Shown here: piece after piece, positions 28,529-38,239 of the stretch
Layout of the letters: each line of letters opens with the position of its first letter
Position numbering within the stretch: the first letter of the stretch is position 1
NCBI RefSeq assembly: GCF_021390495.1
Contig: NZ_JAJEJP010000002.1
Span: forward strand, 868,001 to 932,000
DNA: 64,000 nt
Reading direction: 5' to 3'
Source of the DNA: Paraburkholderia sp. ZP32-5
GTDB lineage: Bacteria > Pseudomonadota > Gammaproteobacteria > Burkholderiales > Burkholderiaceae
The notes under the pieces: model-generated
Databases searched by the model: none
What the model was told of the DNA's origin: nothing
What the model saw: the letters and a program-made list of their open reading frames with translations, nothing else
Position numbers and translations under genes: made by a program

Positions 28529-28786
28529 ATGAAAAACCTCGCCTACGAAGGTGACAGCACGAGCCACGGCGGCAAAGTCCTCTCAGGCTCCGACCGTATC
28601 AAAGTGAACGGCCGGCGTGCCGCAAAGGTCGGCGTCCTCGTATCGTGCCCAATCCACGGCGACAACCCGATCGTCGAGGGGAGCAGTCGGATGAAGGACG
28701 CAGGTACACCGTTATCCAGAGACGGCGACGCAACGCAGTGCGGCAGCGTTCTGATTGCGTCCTCCGATGGCGCAAAGGTCCGCTAA
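28529..28786 (+). CDS. T6SS PAAR spike-tip protein
   Basis: The 85-residue protein is a minimal PAAR domain. It starts MKNLAYEGDSTSHGGKV, contains CPIHGDNPIVEGS, and ends GTPLSRDGDATQCGSVLIASS. The conserved His/Cys residues for zinc binding (H13, C40, H43, C72 by my count) are present. It caps the VgrG trimer. No toxin is fused, so it is a structural tip. The gene returns to host-like composition and is followed 5 bp later by the next gene. Confidence 0.92.
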   Translation: MKNLAYEGDSTSHGGKVLSGSDRIKVNGRRAAKVGVLVSCPIHGDNPIVEGSSRMKDAGTPLSRDGDATQCGSVLIASSDGAKVR

Positions 28787-28791
28787 GACTC

Positions 28792-30030
28792 ATGCCTGTC
28801 GATTTTTTGCGCATCCCTCCAAGAAGCGATGTGCCAAATGTCTCCCAGCCTTCGATTCTGGCGTGGGCGTTATTGCTTTGCCTGATGCTCGCGGGGAGTA
28901 CTGCCGTGGCGGTCGTTATCCGGCCGGCAGGCAAGCCAGACAGCCTGTTGTTCTGGTTTTGCGCGGTTGGTCTTCCGATTCTGGCATGGAGTTTCCTGCT
29001 GAGTTGTCGATTCGCCTATATGTACGGTTGCGTCAACGCGGTATTGGCGACCAACAGGACCAGCGACGCAATCGAAACGCAATGTCACGAGTCGTCGAGT
29101 CAGCCACTTGCCGTACTGGGGCACGCATGGAGATTCAGTTCTAGCGATGGGGAAAATGGCATCGATGCGCTGATTGAGGGAAAAACAAAGCTACGTCCGG
29201 TATCGAGTCAAGCCGCGCCCAACACCGACGTCATTGCCCGATGGCTCGATGTGCCCGGTCGTCGTTTTTACGCGGGTAATGCGTTGACCGAGCATGCCCG
29301 TCAAGCCGCTGTTTGCGAGTGGTTGCTCAATCAGTTAGTGCACGACTTGGTTCGTCAGTTTGCTGGGCTTCCCGCAGGAGTGTCGATGAATGTCGATCTT
29401 TGTATCGACTCTGTATTGGACGCGGAAACCGTCGGTAAGCGCGTGCTTTCCCTTCTTCAGGACACGTTCCGCACTTCGCGCATCGACATCAATCCGCCGA
29501 AGAGCGCGTTGTCGTTATTTCACATGGACTCGTGGTTCGATGACATGCGTTCCGATGAAATCAAACTGCTGGTGGCCGTTCAATTGCGTAAGGCGACAAG
29601 CGAAGTCCTGATCGATGGAGTTGCCGAAGCGGGAAGTATGTTGCTCGTTTCGGCTCCTTCGGTTGCCCGAAAAATGGGCGAGCTATCACCGCTATGCATC
29701 CATCGCCCGGCGACGGATATGGCGGAGCAAGTGGCCGACACACTCAAGTTAGCCATTCGTTGGGGAAGAGCATCGTTCGACAACATCGGGGCGATCTGGC
29801 GCACCGGTCTTGCCGGCGAAACCGCACGAATAATCCACTCGTCATGCCACTTCGCGAGCGGGATGGAAACGGTCGATCTCGACACGACTATAGGAAAGGC
29901 GGGCGTCGCAAGCGCCTGGCTGGCTACGACGCTGGCAACTGCAAATGCTGCGCTGACGAATGAACCGCAGCTAATCACCGTGCAAGAAGGTGATGAAACG
30001 CTTGCACTGGTATGCGAGAAGCAGATATGA
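28792..30030 (+). CDS. Unknown inner-membrane protein encoded between PAAR and tssM
   Basis: The 412-residue protein starts MPVDFLRIPPRSD at 28792. The longer reading from 28645 merely runs antiframe through PAAR. Two membrane segments lie near residues 22-45 and 52-73, followed by a cytoplasmic-size domain. That domain contains IDSVLDAETVGKRVLSLLQ and a C-terminal VDLDTTIGKAGVASAWLATTLATANAA stretch. Its stop codon overlaps the tssM start (ATGA), so it is translationally coupled to the membrane complex. I do not recognise the family. A role as an accessory subunit of the TssJLM complex is inferred from position only. Confidence 0.65.
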   Translation: MPVDFLRIPPRSDVPNVSQPSILAWALLLCLMLAGSTAVAVVIRPAGKPDSLLFWFCAVGLPILAWSFLLSCRFAYMYGCVNAVLATNRTSDAIETQCHESSSQPLAVLGHAWRFSSSDGENGIDALIEGKTKLRPVSSQAAPNTDVIARWLDVPGRRFYAGNALTEHARQAAVCEWLLNQLVHDLVRQFAGLPAGVSMNVDLCIDSVLDAETVGKRVLSLLQDTFRTSRIDINPPKSALSLFHMDSWFDDMRSDEIKLLVAVQLRKATSEVLIDGVAEAGSMLLVSAPSVARKMGELSPLCIHRPATDMAEQVADTLKLAIRWGRASFDNIGAIWRTGLAGETARIIHSSCHFASGMETVDLDTTIGKAGVASAWLATTLATANAALTNEPQLITVQEGDETLALVCEKQI

Positions 30031-33000
30031 AAGAACACAAACCACGGCCCGCAGCGTTTTTTATCGGTATTGCACTCGTTATTCTGTTTCTTGTTCTTGC
30101 CTTTGCGACGTTGATTGTCGCGCGGGAGCAGAGGTGGAATACGGAGAGGCTCATCATTGTCGAGCTTCTGCTTCTGTGCGGGCTGCTGTTATCGCTGATT
30201 TTCGCGAAGTTCTTCGAAGGCATTCTGCTCTGGATCGCTTCCATGCGGGCGACACGATGGCTAATGCGATATGACGAGCAAAAGTACATTCAGAAGCCGA
30301 AAGACGCCACCGAAACATCACTTCCTCTAGCGGACGCGATGAGAAACCGCCATGGATCCTGGTGGCGCTATCGTGACCGCTGGCTGCTTGTCGTCGGCGA
30401 TGAGCCGCTTGTCAAGCGCCTGGCGCCGGGTCTTGTCGACACAGGCTACTTGATTACCAACGACGCGGTGTTGCTCTATGCGAAGCAGACAGGCGACATG
30501 CTCGACACTACCTGGCTCGACAAGATCCGCCGCATGCGACGCCGTCGTCCGGTCGATGCGATCGTGGCGGTGACGCGTAATCGCGGTTCGGTAAATGCGC
30601 CATTCGATGCCGACGGGCTCGCCCGACGACTTGCCCGTCATGCCCGCACGCTACGCTGGGCCGCGCCGGTCTATCTGCTCAACGTGACGGATTTTGGTGC
30701 CGGCCATGAAAGTCCGGACGAGGCTATCGGTTTCACGTGGGCGAACGTCCGCGTGAACGCCGACGAAATAGACGCGTCGCTACGGAATCTCAGCAGCAAC
30801 CTCGCAGACGCGGGAGTCGTCCGTGTCGCCAGGAACGCAGTTGACCGCTATCCGGCCGAACTGTCCCGGCACATTGAAACGTTGGGCAGCGCGTTGTCGG
30901 GGCTCGTACTGCAGACGGCCCGCTCGCGTTACTGGCGACATGCGGTGCATGGTCTTCTGTTCACACCGCTTTTCACGCCGCGGGAACTGACTTTGGCCGC
31001 ATCCACGGATAAAACGTCTGATGGAGCAGAAGCTGATCCGGTAACGCTGAAATCCCGAACAATCTGGCAAACCATCGCCACCCACAGCCGCAACCTCCAC
31101 GGCCGCCGCGTCGGCTTCTCCCTGTCGACCGCCGCCGCCTGGGCAACCACCGCGGCAGTGGCCCTGTGGATCACCGGCACGATGCTCTCCGGCTTCACCA
31201 ACCGCGCGACGATCCACACCGCCGGCACCACGCTAGCAACACTCGCCAACCCACAGAACAGCACTCAGTCGCTACAAACTCTCGAAAGCCTCGACAAACA
31301 GATCGACACACTGGAATCGCACCAACGCGACGGCGCGCCACGCTTCACCCGTTTCGGCCTGAATCACGACACCGCATTACTCGACGCCCTCTGGCCTAGC
31401 TACGAAATTGCCGCCGGCCGCATCCTCGTCGGCCCGATCCGCGAAAAACTCGAGGCGCGTCTACATCAACTGGCATCGCTGACCGACGCCGAAATCGCCA
31501 GCGGCGGTAACTCCCAGGTACAAGCTGCCTACGACACGCTAAAGGCCTACATGATGCTCGCAAAGCCTGAGCGCGCGGTCGCGGCGTTTCTCACGCCTCA
31601 GCTCGTCGCAACAACAGCCCCCACGCGCCCGGACAACTCAGCGCTCACAGTCGGCGCATGGGAAGACCTACGCCAGCACGCAATCACATTCTTCGCAAAT
31701 CACCTGGGGCGCCGCGTTTCAACGACTGGTTCATCGTTGGCGATCGTGGCCGACAATGGCCTGATCGCGGCAGCGCGCCAGACCATCATCGGCGTGCGCG
31801 GCATCCAGAACTCGACCGACGCGGTCTATCAGCAGATTCTCGACGACGCCAAAGCCAAGTACCCGCCCGTGTCGCTCGCGACGCTGCTCGGCGACACGTC
31901 GAGCCACGGCCTCTTCAGCACGACCGCGACGATTCCCGGCGTCTTCACGCGCGCCGCGTGGGACGAGCGCATCGCGAAGGCAATCGACGACGCGAGCGAG
32001 CAGAGCAACGTCGCTGGCGACTGGGTGCTGTCGGACATTAAGGCTGTGAACGAGCCGCCGTCGTCGCTGAAAGCCGCGCTGCGACAGCGCTATTTCGACG
32101 ACTACGCGCGCGCGTGGGGGCAGTTCCTCAATAGCCTGCGCTGGCAGTCGGCACCGACGCTGTCCGCCACCGCCGATCAATTGACGCTGCTCGGCGATCC
32201 GCAACGCTCGCCGCTCGTCACGCTGATGAACGCAATCGTCTACCAGGCGGGCACGGGCGCGAGCACGCAGTCGCTATCCGATACGCTGATCAGCAAGGCG
32301 CAGCAACTGGTCGGCGCCGACGAGAAAGATCCGTCGAAAAGGGCGCAACCGCAACTCGCGCCGCTCGCGGTCGCGTTCGGTCCGATCCTGCGCCTGACCG
32401 GCAGCGATCTGTCGTCTGCCGCCGCGCCGGCCAACGGCAAGGCTGCCGCCGTGCAAATCGCGGCGACCGGCGATCTGAGTCTCGCGCGCTATCTCGAACG
32501 CGTGACCGCGATGCGTCTGAAGATCGAGCAGATGGTGTCGAGTCCCGACACCGACGCGATGTCACGTATCGCCGCGCAAGCCGTGCTGCAAGGCAAGACT
32601 TCGGACATCGCCGACAGCCGCGACTACGCGAGCCGCCTTGCGGCGAGTCTCGGCGAGCAGTGGGCCGGGTTCGGCCAGCTATTCCAGGCGCCGCTCGATC
32701 AGACCTGGCAGGTGCTCGTGCAACCGGCCGCCGCGAGCCTCAACGACATCTGGCGTAGCGCGATCGTCGCCGACTGGAATGGCGCGTTCGGCGGCCGCTA
32801 TCCGTTCGCCGACTCGGACAACGATGCGTCTCTACCGGAAATGGCGCGTTTCATGCGCCCGGACAACGGCGTCATCACGCAGTTCGTGACGACGCAACTG
32901 GCGGGTGTCGTCGAGCGCCAGGGCGACCGCTGGGTCGCATCGCAAGGCGCGAGCCACGGCGCGTTGACGCTCGATCCGACGTTCCTCGATGGTCTGAACC

Positions 33001-33569
33001 GGATGACGCGCGTATCGACGGTGCTGTTCCCGGCCGGCGACGCGCACGTGCGCTACGAGTTGCGCGCGGTGCCGACACCGGGTATCACCGACATGCGCTT
33101 CGTACTGTCGGGCCGCGAGCTGCACTACTTCAATCAGAAGGAAGAATGGACGCCGTTTCTGTGGCCCGGCGATTCGCTCGAAAACCTGTCGCATATCGAA
33201 TGGCAAACCGATCACGGCGGCTTGCGCTCGGCGCTCGATGCGCAAGGGCGCTTCGGGCTGATTCGCCTGCTCGAACGCGCGCAGGTGTCGCAACAGGACG
33301 GCGCGCGCTATCTGCTGTCGTGGCTGCCCGATCAGAGCGAGAGCATCCCATTGCGCGTGCAGCTACGCAGCGAAGCGGGCTCGGGACCGCTACAGGTGCT
33401 CGAACTGCGTCATTTCAAGCTGCCCACGCGGATCTTCGTGACCGGTAGCGCGAAGGGCGTGCCGAAGATGTCGGCCGCCAATCCGCCGCCGTTGCCGCCG
33501 GCCGCGCTCAGCGCGGCGAAGCACGCCGCTGTGCCGTTGCCGCAGGGCGCGTTGCCGGAGATCGAATAA
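30027..33569 (+). CDS. tssM: T6SS membrane-complex protein TssM (IcmF family)
   Basis: The 1180-residue protein starts at the ATG at 30027. It has two N-terminal membrane helices (about residues 10-32 and 42-64), a cytoplasmic region, a third helix near 375-395 and a large periplasmic part. That part ends with the usual beta-rich C-terminal domain (LFPAGDAHVRYELRAVPTPG, FLWPGDS). The place of the nucleotide-binding loop reads VVGDEPLVKRL (G124 onward) and lacks the GxxGxGKT pattern, so NTP binding is doubtful. It bridges TssL in the inner membrane and TssJ in the outer membrane. tssA follows with no gap. Confidence 0.95.
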   Translation: MKEHKPRPAAFFIGIALVILFLVLAFATLIVAREQRWNTERLIIVELLLLCGLLLSLIFAKFFEGILLWIASMRATRWLMRYDEQKYIQKPKDATETSLPLADAMRNRHGSWWRYRDRWLLVVGDEPLVKRLAPGLVDTGYLITNDAVLLYAKQTGDMLDTTWLDKIRRMRRRRPVDAIVAVTRNRGSVNAPFDADGLARRLARHARTLRWAAPVYLLNVTDFGAGHESPDEAIGFTWANVRVNADEIDASLRNLSSNLADAGVVRVARNAVDRYPAELSRHIETLGSALSGLVLQTARSRYWRHAVHGLLFTPLFTPRELTLAASTDKTSDGAEADPVTLKSRTIWQTIATHSRNLHGRRVGFSLSTAAAWATTAAVALWITGTMLSGFTNRATIHTAGTTLATLANPQNSTQSLQTLESLDKQIDTLESHQRDGAPRFTRFGLNHDTALLDALWPSYEIAAGRILVGPIREKLEARLHQLASLTDAEIASGGNSQVQAAYDTLKAYMMLAKPERAVAAFLTPQLVATTAPTRPDNSALTVGAWEDLRQHAITFFANHLGRRVSTTGSSLAIVADNGLIAAARQTIIGVRGIQNSTDAVYQQILDDAKAKYPPVSLATLLGDTSSHGLFSTTATIPGVFTRAAWDERIAKAIDDASEQSNVAGDWVLSDIKAVNEPPSSLKAALRQRYFDDYARAWGQFLNSLRWQSAPTLSATADQLTLLGDPQRSPLVTLMNAIVYQAGTGASTQSLSDTLISKAQQLVGADEKDPSKRAQPQLAPLAVAFGPILRLTGSDLSSAAAPANGKAAAVQIAATGDLSLARYLERVTAMRLKIEQMVSSPDTDAMSRIAAQAVLQGKTSDIADSRDYASRLAASLGEQWAGFGQLFQAPLDQTWQVLVQPAAASLNDIWRSAIVADWNGAFGGRYPFADSDNDASLPEMARFMRPDNGVITQFVTTQLAGVVERQGDRWVASQGASHGALTLDPTFLDGLNRMTRVSTVLFPAGDAHVRYELRAVPTPGITDMRFVLSGRELHYFNQKEEWTPFLWPGDSLENLSHIEWQTDHGGLRSALDAQGRFGLIRLLERAQVSQQDGARYLLSWLPDQSESIPLRVQLRSEAGSGPLQVLELRHFKLPTRIFVTGSAKGVPKMSAANPPPLPPAALSAAKHAAVPLPQGALPEIE

Positions 33570-35213
33570 ATGCTGTCCAGTCTGCTGAAATCGCTGTTTC
33601 CATCGCGCGATGAAGAGCAACGCGTACGTGCGCGTCTCGATGCCTGGAGTACGTGGCTGCAACCTCTGCCGGGCGAGCATGGTGTAGGCCGCGATCCGGG
33701 CTATGAAGACGTGTTCTTCGAGCTGCGCGAAGAAACCCAAAAACTTTCCGGCATCGACGATGCGCTGATCGTCCGCTCATGCGAGCAGTTGCTCAAGGAG
33801 ACCGGCAAGGATCTGCGGGTTGCCGGTTACTACGCGTTGGCGCGGCTGCGCCAGGACGGGGCGGCCGGTTTCGCCGACGGGCTCGAACTCGCGGCGTCGC
33901 TCGTCGAGCGCTTTGGCGAGAACGTGTTGCCCGTGCGCGCCGAGGCGAAGAAGGGCGCGCTCGACATGCTCGCCACCACCCGCATGATCGACCTGCTCGA
34001 CAGCCGTGGTCCTTTCGCACCGGCCGATCTCGAACGCGCGATCGCCGCACTCGATCTGCTCGTCACGCGCACCGCCGCATGGCCGGAAGCAGCGCTGCCG
34101 AACCTCGTTGCGCTGGTCGCGCGCTTCGAGCAGAAGGACGAATCGGCACGCGGCGCGCAGACGGATGCCGCCGTGTCTTCGGCGTCGACAGGCATGTCGT
34201 CAGCGGGCGGTGCGAACGCAACGAATGCAGCGCATGCATCGAGCGCATCAATTACATCCACCCGCGATCTGCTCGAACAAGCCCGCGCAATGGCGATCTG
34301 GTTACGCGATCAGGAGAACGGCTACCTGCCGTCGGTGCGGCTCGTGCGCAGCGTACGCTGGGACACGCTGCACGAGGTGCCGCCAGCCGATGCGGCGTCG
34401 CGCACGCGTCTGACGCCACCGCGCGGCGAGTTGCGTCAGCAGATGAAGCGATTGGTATTGCAGAAGCAGTGGCATGAACTGCTGGAGCGCGTCGAGGGCG
34501 CGTTCATGGAGGGCGTCAATCACCTGTGGTTCGACCTGCAGTATTTCCAGCATGTCGCGCTCGATCATGTCGGCGCGCCGTCGCAGCGGGGCACGTCTTC
34601 CGGCGCGCATAGCGCGTGGCGCGAACAGTTGCGCGCGGATTTCGCGCTGTTTCTCGAACGGCTGCCGGGCATCGAGCGGCTTGCGTTCAACGACGGCACG
34701 CCGTTCTCCGACGACGCGACGCTCGAATGGATCGCGCGCCATGCGGTCGTGCGCAATCTCGAAGCGGGCGAGAGCGTCGCGCCGCTGCCGGTCTCGGCCG
34801 GCAACGACGACGTGGCGACCGGCGATTGGCCCGAGATCGAAGCGCAGGCACGCGATGTCGCCGCGCAGGACGGCATCGAAGCCGCGTTCGCATGGCTCGA
34901 AGCGCTGCCGGGTCTGAAGACCGATCGTCATCGCTATCTGCAACGTCTGGTGATGGCCCGCCTCGCCGATCACATCGGCCGCGTGGACACGGCGCTCGCG
35001 CTGCTCACCGAACTCGACACCCGTGCGCGCTCGCTGCCGCTGACGCACTGGGAGCCGGCGCTCGTCTTCGAGGTCAAGCAGCAGTTGCTGCGCGCGCTGA
35101 AGGCGCTGAGCAACCGCAAGGACGCGGACAAGGCCGCGCTTGCTCGCCGTATCGGCGAACTGCAGGCGGAACTGACCGTGCTCGATCCGGCGCGGGCGCT
35201 GACTTTTTCATAA
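33570..35213 (+). CDS. tssA: T6SS assembly protein TssA
   Basis: The 547-residue protein starts immediately after the tssM stop. An ImpA-type N-terminal domain is recognisable (PGYEDVFFELREETQKLSGIDDALI to LLKETGKDLRVAGYYALARL). It is followed by a low-complexity Ala/Ser/Thr linker near residues 195-230 and a C-terminal VasJ-like helical region. TssA organises baseplate docking or sheath extension. It belongs to the long tssM-A-F-G-J operon. Confidence 0.92.
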   Translation: MLSSLLKSLFPSRDEEQRVRARLDAWSTWLQPLPGEHGVGRDPGYEDVFFELREETQKLSGIDDALIVRSCEQLLKETGKDLRVAGYYALARLRQDGAAGFADGLELAASLVERFGENVLPVRAEAKKGALDMLATTRMIDLLDSRGPFAPADLERAIAALDLLVTRTAAWPEAALPNLVALVARFEQKDESARGAQTDAAVSSASTGMSSAGGANATNAAHASSASITSTRDLLEQARAMAIWLRDQENGYLPSVRLVRSVRWDTLHEVPPADAASRTRLTPPRGELRQQMKRLVLQKQWHELLERVEGAFMEGVNHLWFDLQYFQHVALDHVGAPSQRGTSSGAHSAWREQLRADFALFLERLPGIERLAFNDGTPFSDDATLEWIARHAVVRNLEAGESVAPLPVSAGNDDVATGDWPEIEAQARDVAAQDGIEAAFAWLEALPGLKTDRHRYLQRLVMARLADHIGRVDTALALLTELDTRARSLPLTHWEPALVFEVKQQLLRALKALSNRKDADKAALARRIGELQAELTVLDPARALTFS

Positions 35214-35241
35214 ATAAGCCGTCTCACAAGAACTCACACGC

Positions 35242-37056
35242 ATGCAACACGACGATCCCATCCTGCGCTATTACGAAGCCGAAATGCGCTATCTGCGCGA
35301 GGCCGGCAAGGAATTCGCGAACGCGCATCCCGACCGCGCGCGCATGCTGAACCTCGATCGCGTCGGCGATCGCGATCCATACGTCGAGCGGCTGCATGAG
35401 GGCTTTGCGTTCCTCACCGGACGTCTCCAGCAAAAGCTCGACGACGAGCTGCCTGAATTGACCGAAGGCCTGGTGAGCCTGCTATGGCCGCATTATCTGC
35501 GGATGATTCCGTCGCTATCGATCGTCGAGCTTCAACCGCTCGCGGAAAAACTGCAGAAAACCGAGATCGTGGCGGCGGGCGTGCCGGTGCGGTCCGCGCC
35601 GATCGCGGTGCCGGCCGCAGGCGGCGTCGAGGGCTCGGCGCCAAGGACCGTGCAATGTCTGTACCGAACCACCCAGCCGGTCACGCTGCAACCGTTATCG
35701 ATCACGCACGCGGGGCCGGGCGTGCGCCACGATGGCCGCTCGATCATCCGGCTGGGCTTCGAACTCGATGAATCGGCGCGTCGCAAGGAAACCGATCTGT
35801 CGCGTCTGCGACTGCATCTGAGCGCCGATCTGCCGACCGCGTTTGCGATGCATCTCGCACTCACGCGCGACATCGATACGATCCATTGGCGCATTCCGGA
35901 ACTGCGCGACGGCGAGCCTGTGCCGCTCGCCGACGTGACGATCGAGCCGGCCGGCTTTTCCGCCGACGAGCGTCTATGGCCGAAAGCCGATGCGGCGTTT
36001 TCCGGCTATCAACTGCTGCTCGAATACTTTACGTTTCGCGAGAAATTCCTGTTCGTCGATTTATGCGGACTCGACGTGCTGAAGCTGCCGGAAAAGTCGA
36101 CGCGCTTCGAACTCGAAATCGTGCTCAAGCACGCGTATCCGTCCGACCAGCGCTTCGATGCGCGCAACGTGCGGCTGTTCTGCACGCCGGTGATCAACCT
36201 GTTCGAACTGGACGCGGAGCCGATCGAGATCGATCACCACGAAACCGAATACCGCGTACGGCCGGCGGGTCATCAGGGCGAGCATGTCGAGACCTATTCG
36301 GTCGACGCGATCGAGGCGTTCGATCACGATACCGCCGAGCGCTACGAATACGTGCCGTTCGCGACGTTCCGGCATCGCGGCGGCATGCTGCGGCACGAGG
36401 CGCCGGAGCGTTATTTCCATGCACGCGTGCGCGCGGGTGCCGCGGGTCTGCACGAGACGTGGGTCGTGCTGGGCGGTCACGCATGGGACACGATGAACAC
36501 GTTGCCGGAGGAAAGCCTGTCGCTGCGCGTCACAGGCACGAACGGCATGCTGCCGCGCAAGGGGCTGCGCGAGGCGAGCATCGCCGAACTCGCGACGAGC
36601 ACGCCGAATATCGTCGGCGTGAAGAATCTGGTCGCGCCGACGTTGCCGCTTTATCCGCCGACCGGCGATCGCTTTCAGTGGCGTGTGTTGTCGCATCTCG
36701 CACCGAATTTCCTGTCGATGATGAATGCGGAAGTGCTGCGCGGCGCGCTCGCGCTCTACGACTGGACCAACGACGAACTGAATCGACGGCGCCTCGCGGG
36801 CATTCTGTGGGTGTCGCAGCAACTGCTCGAGGAAGTATCGGGCGGCTCGGTCGAGCGCGGTGTGCATATTGAGGTGACGCTCGATTCGCACGCGTTCGCG
36901 GGCGACGGTGATGTGATGCTGTTCGGCGAACTGCTGCAACGTTTTTTTGCGCTGTACGCGGAGATCAATCTGTTCACGAAGCTGTCGATCGTGAGCCTGC
37001 CGTCGCAGACCCGTACGGTCTGGCCGCGCAGCAAGGCGCAACGGGCACCTCTATGA
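35242..37056 (+). CDS. tssF: T6SS baseplate protein TssF
   Basis: The 604-residue protein starts MQHDDPILRYYEAEMRYLREAGKEFANAHPD, a diagnostic TssF (VasA/ImpG) N-terminus, and contains DPYVERLHEGFAFLTGRLQQKLDDELPEL. It pairs with TssG in the baseplate wedge. Its stop codon overlaps the tssG start as ATGA, so the two are translated together. Length is normal. Confidence 0.96.
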   Translation: MQHDDPILRYYEAEMRYLREAGKEFANAHPDRARMLNLDRVGDRDPYVERLHEGFAFLTGRLQQKLDDELPELTEGLVSLLWPHYLRMIPSLSIVELQPLAEKLQKTEIVAAGVPVRSAPIAVPAAGGVEGSAPRTVQCLYRTTQPVTLQPLSITHAGPGVRHDGRSIIRLGFELDESARRKETDLSRLRLHLSADLPTAFAMHLALTRDIDTIHWRIPELRDGEPVPLADVTIEPAGFSADERLWPKADAAFSGYQLLLEYFTFREKFLFVDLCGLDVLKLPEKSTRFELEIVLKHAYPSDQRFDARNVRLFCTPVINLFELDAEPIEIDHHETEYRVRPAGHQGEHVETYSVDAIEAFDHDTAERYEYVPFATFRHRGGMLRHEAPERYFHARVRAGAAGLHETWVVLGGHAWDTMNTLPEESLSLRVTGTNGMLPRKGLREASIAELATSTPNIVGVKNLVAPTLPLYPPTGDRFQWRVLSHLAPNFLSMMNAEVLRGALALYDWTNDELNRRRLAGILWVSQQLLEEVSGGSVERGVHIEVTLDSHAFAGDGDVMLFGELLQRFFALYAEINLFTKLSIVSLPSQTRTVWPRSKAQRAPL

Positions 37057-38213
37057 GCGCTTCCACGAACGCATTCGCGGCGCGCGACGAGCCGCCGGAT
37101 CTCGAACCGCTGGTTGCCGCGCTGCTCGCGCGCGCGCCGCGGATGAATTTCATGCAGTTGTGCCGGCTGCTGGAGGTGTGCGTACCGGCGCTGCCAGGCT
37201 TCGGCACGCGCGATACAGCCGAACACGAACCGGTGCGCTTCCGGCCGCGCGCGCGTACTGGCTTTCCGGCGGGCGAGATCGCGGCGGTCGAGTTCGACGA
37301 CGATCCGGACGCGTTCGGACCGCCCGCGCCGCCGACTGTGCGTACGACCTTCATGGGGCTGTACGGCGTCGATGCGGCGATGCCGTCGCACATGATCGAC
37401 GAGATCGTGCTGCGCGAGGAAGGGCACGAGGTGGTAGAAGCGTTTCTCGATCAGTTCAATCATCGCTTCGTCACGCTGCTGTATCGCGCGTGGAAAAAGT
37501 ATCGCTATGCGGAGAGTTTCCGTCCCGGCGGCAGCGACGCGCATTCGCGCAATCTGCTGTGTCTCGCCGGTTTCGGCTGGGGTGACAAGCCGCAACGCGC
37601 GGGCTTGCCCGACTCGCGAATGCTTGCGCTGCTCGGGCTGCTGATTCAGCGTACGCGCACGCCGGAGGGTCTTGCCGGTGTGATCGCGCTCGCGGTGCGT
37701 GGGGCTGACGTGCGCGTCGATGAGTTCTTTCCGGTCGTGACGCAGGCGGGCGTGCAGCCGCCGCTGTCGTCGTCATCGGCTGCTGCTGCCGTGGCTTCTG
37801 GTGATGGCGTGCGTCGCGGACTCGGCGGCGGTTATGTGCTCGGCAAGCGGCTCGCGTATCGCAGCCGCGCGGTGCGCGTGACGCTACGGCCCGCCGATGC
37901 GCGGCAGGCGCATGATCTTTTGCCCGGCGCATGGCTGCATCGCGAGTTGATCGCGTTCGTGCAGTTGTATGTGGGCCTGAAGGCCGACGTGCATTTGCGC
38001 ATGGAGATGTCGTCGCGGCTTGCTCCGCAGCCGTCAATCGGCGCGGCGGACTCGGACGACGCGATTCATACCGCGTCGGCGAATCCGATGCCGCGCCTCG
38101 GCTGGACCACCGTGCTGCCCGCCGCCTCCGAGCGGCTGATCAACGTCGCGCTTGGCGTCTACGAGGCGTTTCCGAAGCCCGCGCCCAATCCGTATCTGAA
38201 TCAATTCGCGTGA
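37053..38213 (+). CDS. tssG: T6SS baseplate protein TssG
   Basis: The 386-residue protein of the VasB/ImpH family contains MNFMQLCRLLE, VRFRPRARTGFPAGEIA, FMGLYGVDAAMPSHM and FLDQFNHRFVTLLYRAWKKYRY, all typical TssG blocks. An Ala/Ser-rich insert lies near residues 235-250. It assembles with TssF, TssE and TssK around the VgrG hub. It is coupled to tssF by a 4-bp overlap. Confidence 0.95.
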   Translation: MSASTNAFAARDEPPDLEPLVAALLARAPRMNFMQLCRLLEVCVPALPGFGTRDTAEHEPVRFRPRARTGFPAGEIAAVEFDDDPDAFGPPAPPTVRTTFMGLYGVDAAMPSHMIDEIVLREEGHEVVEAFLDQFNHRFVTLLYRAWKKYRYAESFRPGGSDAHSRNLLCLAGFGWGDKPQRAGLPDSRMLALLGLLIQRTRTPEGLAGVIALAVRGADVRVDEFFPVVTQAGVQPPLSSSSAAAAVASGDGVRRGLGGGYVLGKRLAYRSRAVRVTLRPADARQAHDLLPGAWLHRELIAFVQLYVGLKADVHLRMEMSSRLAPQPSIGAADSDDAIHTASANPMPRLGWTTVLPAASERLINVALGVYEAFPKPAPNPYLNQFA

Positions 38214-38239
38214 TGATCGACGCGCCAAAGGACTTTTCA

